A DNA stretch of 64,000 nt, taken from assembly GCA_964389475.1 (NCBI GenBank), contig CAYMFD010000002.1, positions 58,313 to 122,312 on the forward strand. The letters are read 5' to 3'. Positions within the stretch are counted from its first letter, which is position 1, and each line of letters begins with the position of its first letter. The translations under genes and the position numbers were made by a program. The notes beneath the pieces were generated by a model. It saw only the letters and a list, made by a program, of their open reading frames with translations, had not been told where the DNA came from and searched no databases. Of this stretch, positions 63,203 to 64,000 are shown one piece after another. The stretch comes from CAYMFD01 sp964389475 (lineage in GTDB: Bacteria; Bacteroidota; Bacteroidia; Chitinophagales; Saprospiraceae).

Positions 63203-64000
63203 ATGTTGAGGAAGTATACTTGCCTGCTGATTTTAGTAGTGACATCACTGTCATGTAAGGCACAGCAGATCACTGACCCTACTGCCACAGAGGTATGGGA
63301 GCCGCAGCCACGAGTAGTAACGCCTGGTGTAGATAATCGACCGCCATCCGATGCGATCGTACTTTTTGATGGCAGTGACTTGGATCAATGGCGAAAGCCG
63401 CAGCATACCAGCGAAAAAGGTACTGTGTCAGAGATGCAAGCCGATGTGCAGTCACTAGATGCTGCTTACATGCACACTGAGGCAGACTGGACCGTAGAGG
63501 CGGGCCAGTTCGTCGTAGCACCGGGTACCGGCGCCATAGAGACTCGACAATCGTTTGGTGACATGCAGTTACATATCGAGTGGCTGGCACCAGTAGATCT
63601 CGGTAAAGAAGGTCAGCAATACAGCAACAGCGGGGTGTTTCTCATGGGGCTATACGAGGTGCAGGTGCTCAACAACTATAAGAATAAGACCTACGCTAAT
63701 GGTCAGGCCGGTGCCGTATACAAGCAGACGCCACCCCTCGTTAATGCCTCCCGCCCACCCGGCGAATGGCAGGCTTATGATATCATATTTAAGGCGCCTC
63801 GATTTGATGGTGACAAGTTGGAAACACCAGCCTACGTTACGGTCTTGCATAATGGCGTTATCATCCAGCATCACACCGAACTAGAGGGACCCACAGCGTA
63901 TATCGGCAAGTCGTCTTACTTCCCGCATACTGCAGAGATGCCGCTGAGATTACAAGACCACGGCAACCTAGTACGGTATCGAAATGTGTGGGTGAGAAAA
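63203..64000 (+). CDS. DUF1080 (3-keto-disaccharide hydrolase-type) secreted protein, 3' truncated
   Basis: The frame is open for 266 codons from ATG 63203 to the window edge. Signal sequence MLRKYTCLLILVVTSLSCKA; the Cys may be a lipidation site or the cut may follow KAQ. The DUF1080 jelly-roll: PPSDAIVLFDGSDLDQWRKP, then DWTVEAGQFVVAPGTGAIET, QLHIEWLAP, SNSGVFLMGLYEVQVLNNY, PPGEWQAYDIIFKAPRFDG, VLHNGVIIQHHTELEGPT. In characterised members the fold cleaves 3-keto-glycosides. It is co-oriented with the Gfo/Idh dehydrogenase and TIM-barrel genes, a combination fitting a 3-keto sugar pathway. Confidence 0.92.
   Translation, partial: MLRKYTCLLILVVTSLSCKAQQITDPTATEVWEPQPRVVTPGVDNRPPSDAIVLFDGSDLDQWRKPQHTSEKGTVSEMQADVQSLDAAYMHTEADWTVEAGQFVVAPGTGAIETRQSFGDMQLHIEWLAPVDLGKEGQQYSNSGVFLMGLYEVQVLNNYKNKTYANGQAGAVYKQTPPLVNASRPPGEWQAYDIIFKAPRFDGDKLETPAYVTVLHNGVIIQHHTELEGPTAYIGKSSYFPHTAEMPLRLQDHGNLVRYRNVWVRK

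Overview
The window looks like a chromosomal segment of a member of the Bacteroidota, most likely the Saprospiria (Lewinella/Saprospira-like). Supporting traits read from the sequence are TAnnTTTG-type promoter boxes, a fused MurF-alanine racemase, a fused SecDF, a type III glutamine synthetase, a type IX secretion (T9SS) C-terminal sorting domain, and very large adhesin-like proteins built from SprB-type repeats. The genus is an inference; there is no rRNA gene to anchor it.

Layout. 1-4.0 kb: end of an MscS-type channel gene, a CAT-anticodon tRNA, an ECF sigma/anti-sigma pair and a secreted lamin-tail protein. 4.1-8.6 kb: a compact operon of a solute-binding-fold protein without signal peptide, a GT4 glycosyltransferase and MurF-Alr. 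8.6-17.4 kb: housekeeping genes (Xaa-Pro aminopeptidase, sigma-54, glgA-glgC, a cystathionine-type PLP enzyme). 17.8-37.5 kb: three secreted SprB-repeat proteins of about 1510, 402 and 4452 residues; only the 402-residue one ends in a recognisable T9SS sorting domain. 37.6-40.8 kb: secDF with a strong terminator. 41-46.4 kb: a decaying stretch with small beta-barrel genes that lack a start codon or are frameshifted, an AT-rich orphan, a 160-bp hairpin element, rocD and a frameshifted DUF3667-like gene. 46.5-50 kb: an FAD oxidoreductase and glutamine synthetase III. 50-52.3 kb: a DUF1761 / YCII / ECF42-type sigma operon. 52.4-54.1 kb: a DUF234-type ATPase bracketed by direct repeats. 54.1-57 kb: barrel genes, hemE and a degenerate NUDIX protein. 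57.2-64 kb: a sugar cluster (TIM-barrel isomerases, MFS transporter, Gfo/Idh/MocA oxidoreductase, DUF1080) interrupted by a second ATPase bracketed by palindromes.

The most notable observation is that two different P-loop ATPases with PD-(D/E)XK-like or related C-termini (52537-53946 and 60761-61960) are each enclosed by their own pair of repeats. In both cases the upstream repeat overlaps the predicted promoter. The second one sits inside an otherwise continuous sugar operon. This looks like a one-gene cassette with autoregulatory and possibly mobility-related termini. A second signal is a 60-bp repeat with an ECF-like TGTCCC-N18-CGTC promoter on the minus strand, found before the ECF42 operon and again before a beta-barrel remnant. 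All functional statements rest on motifs recognised by eye; no database search was run.
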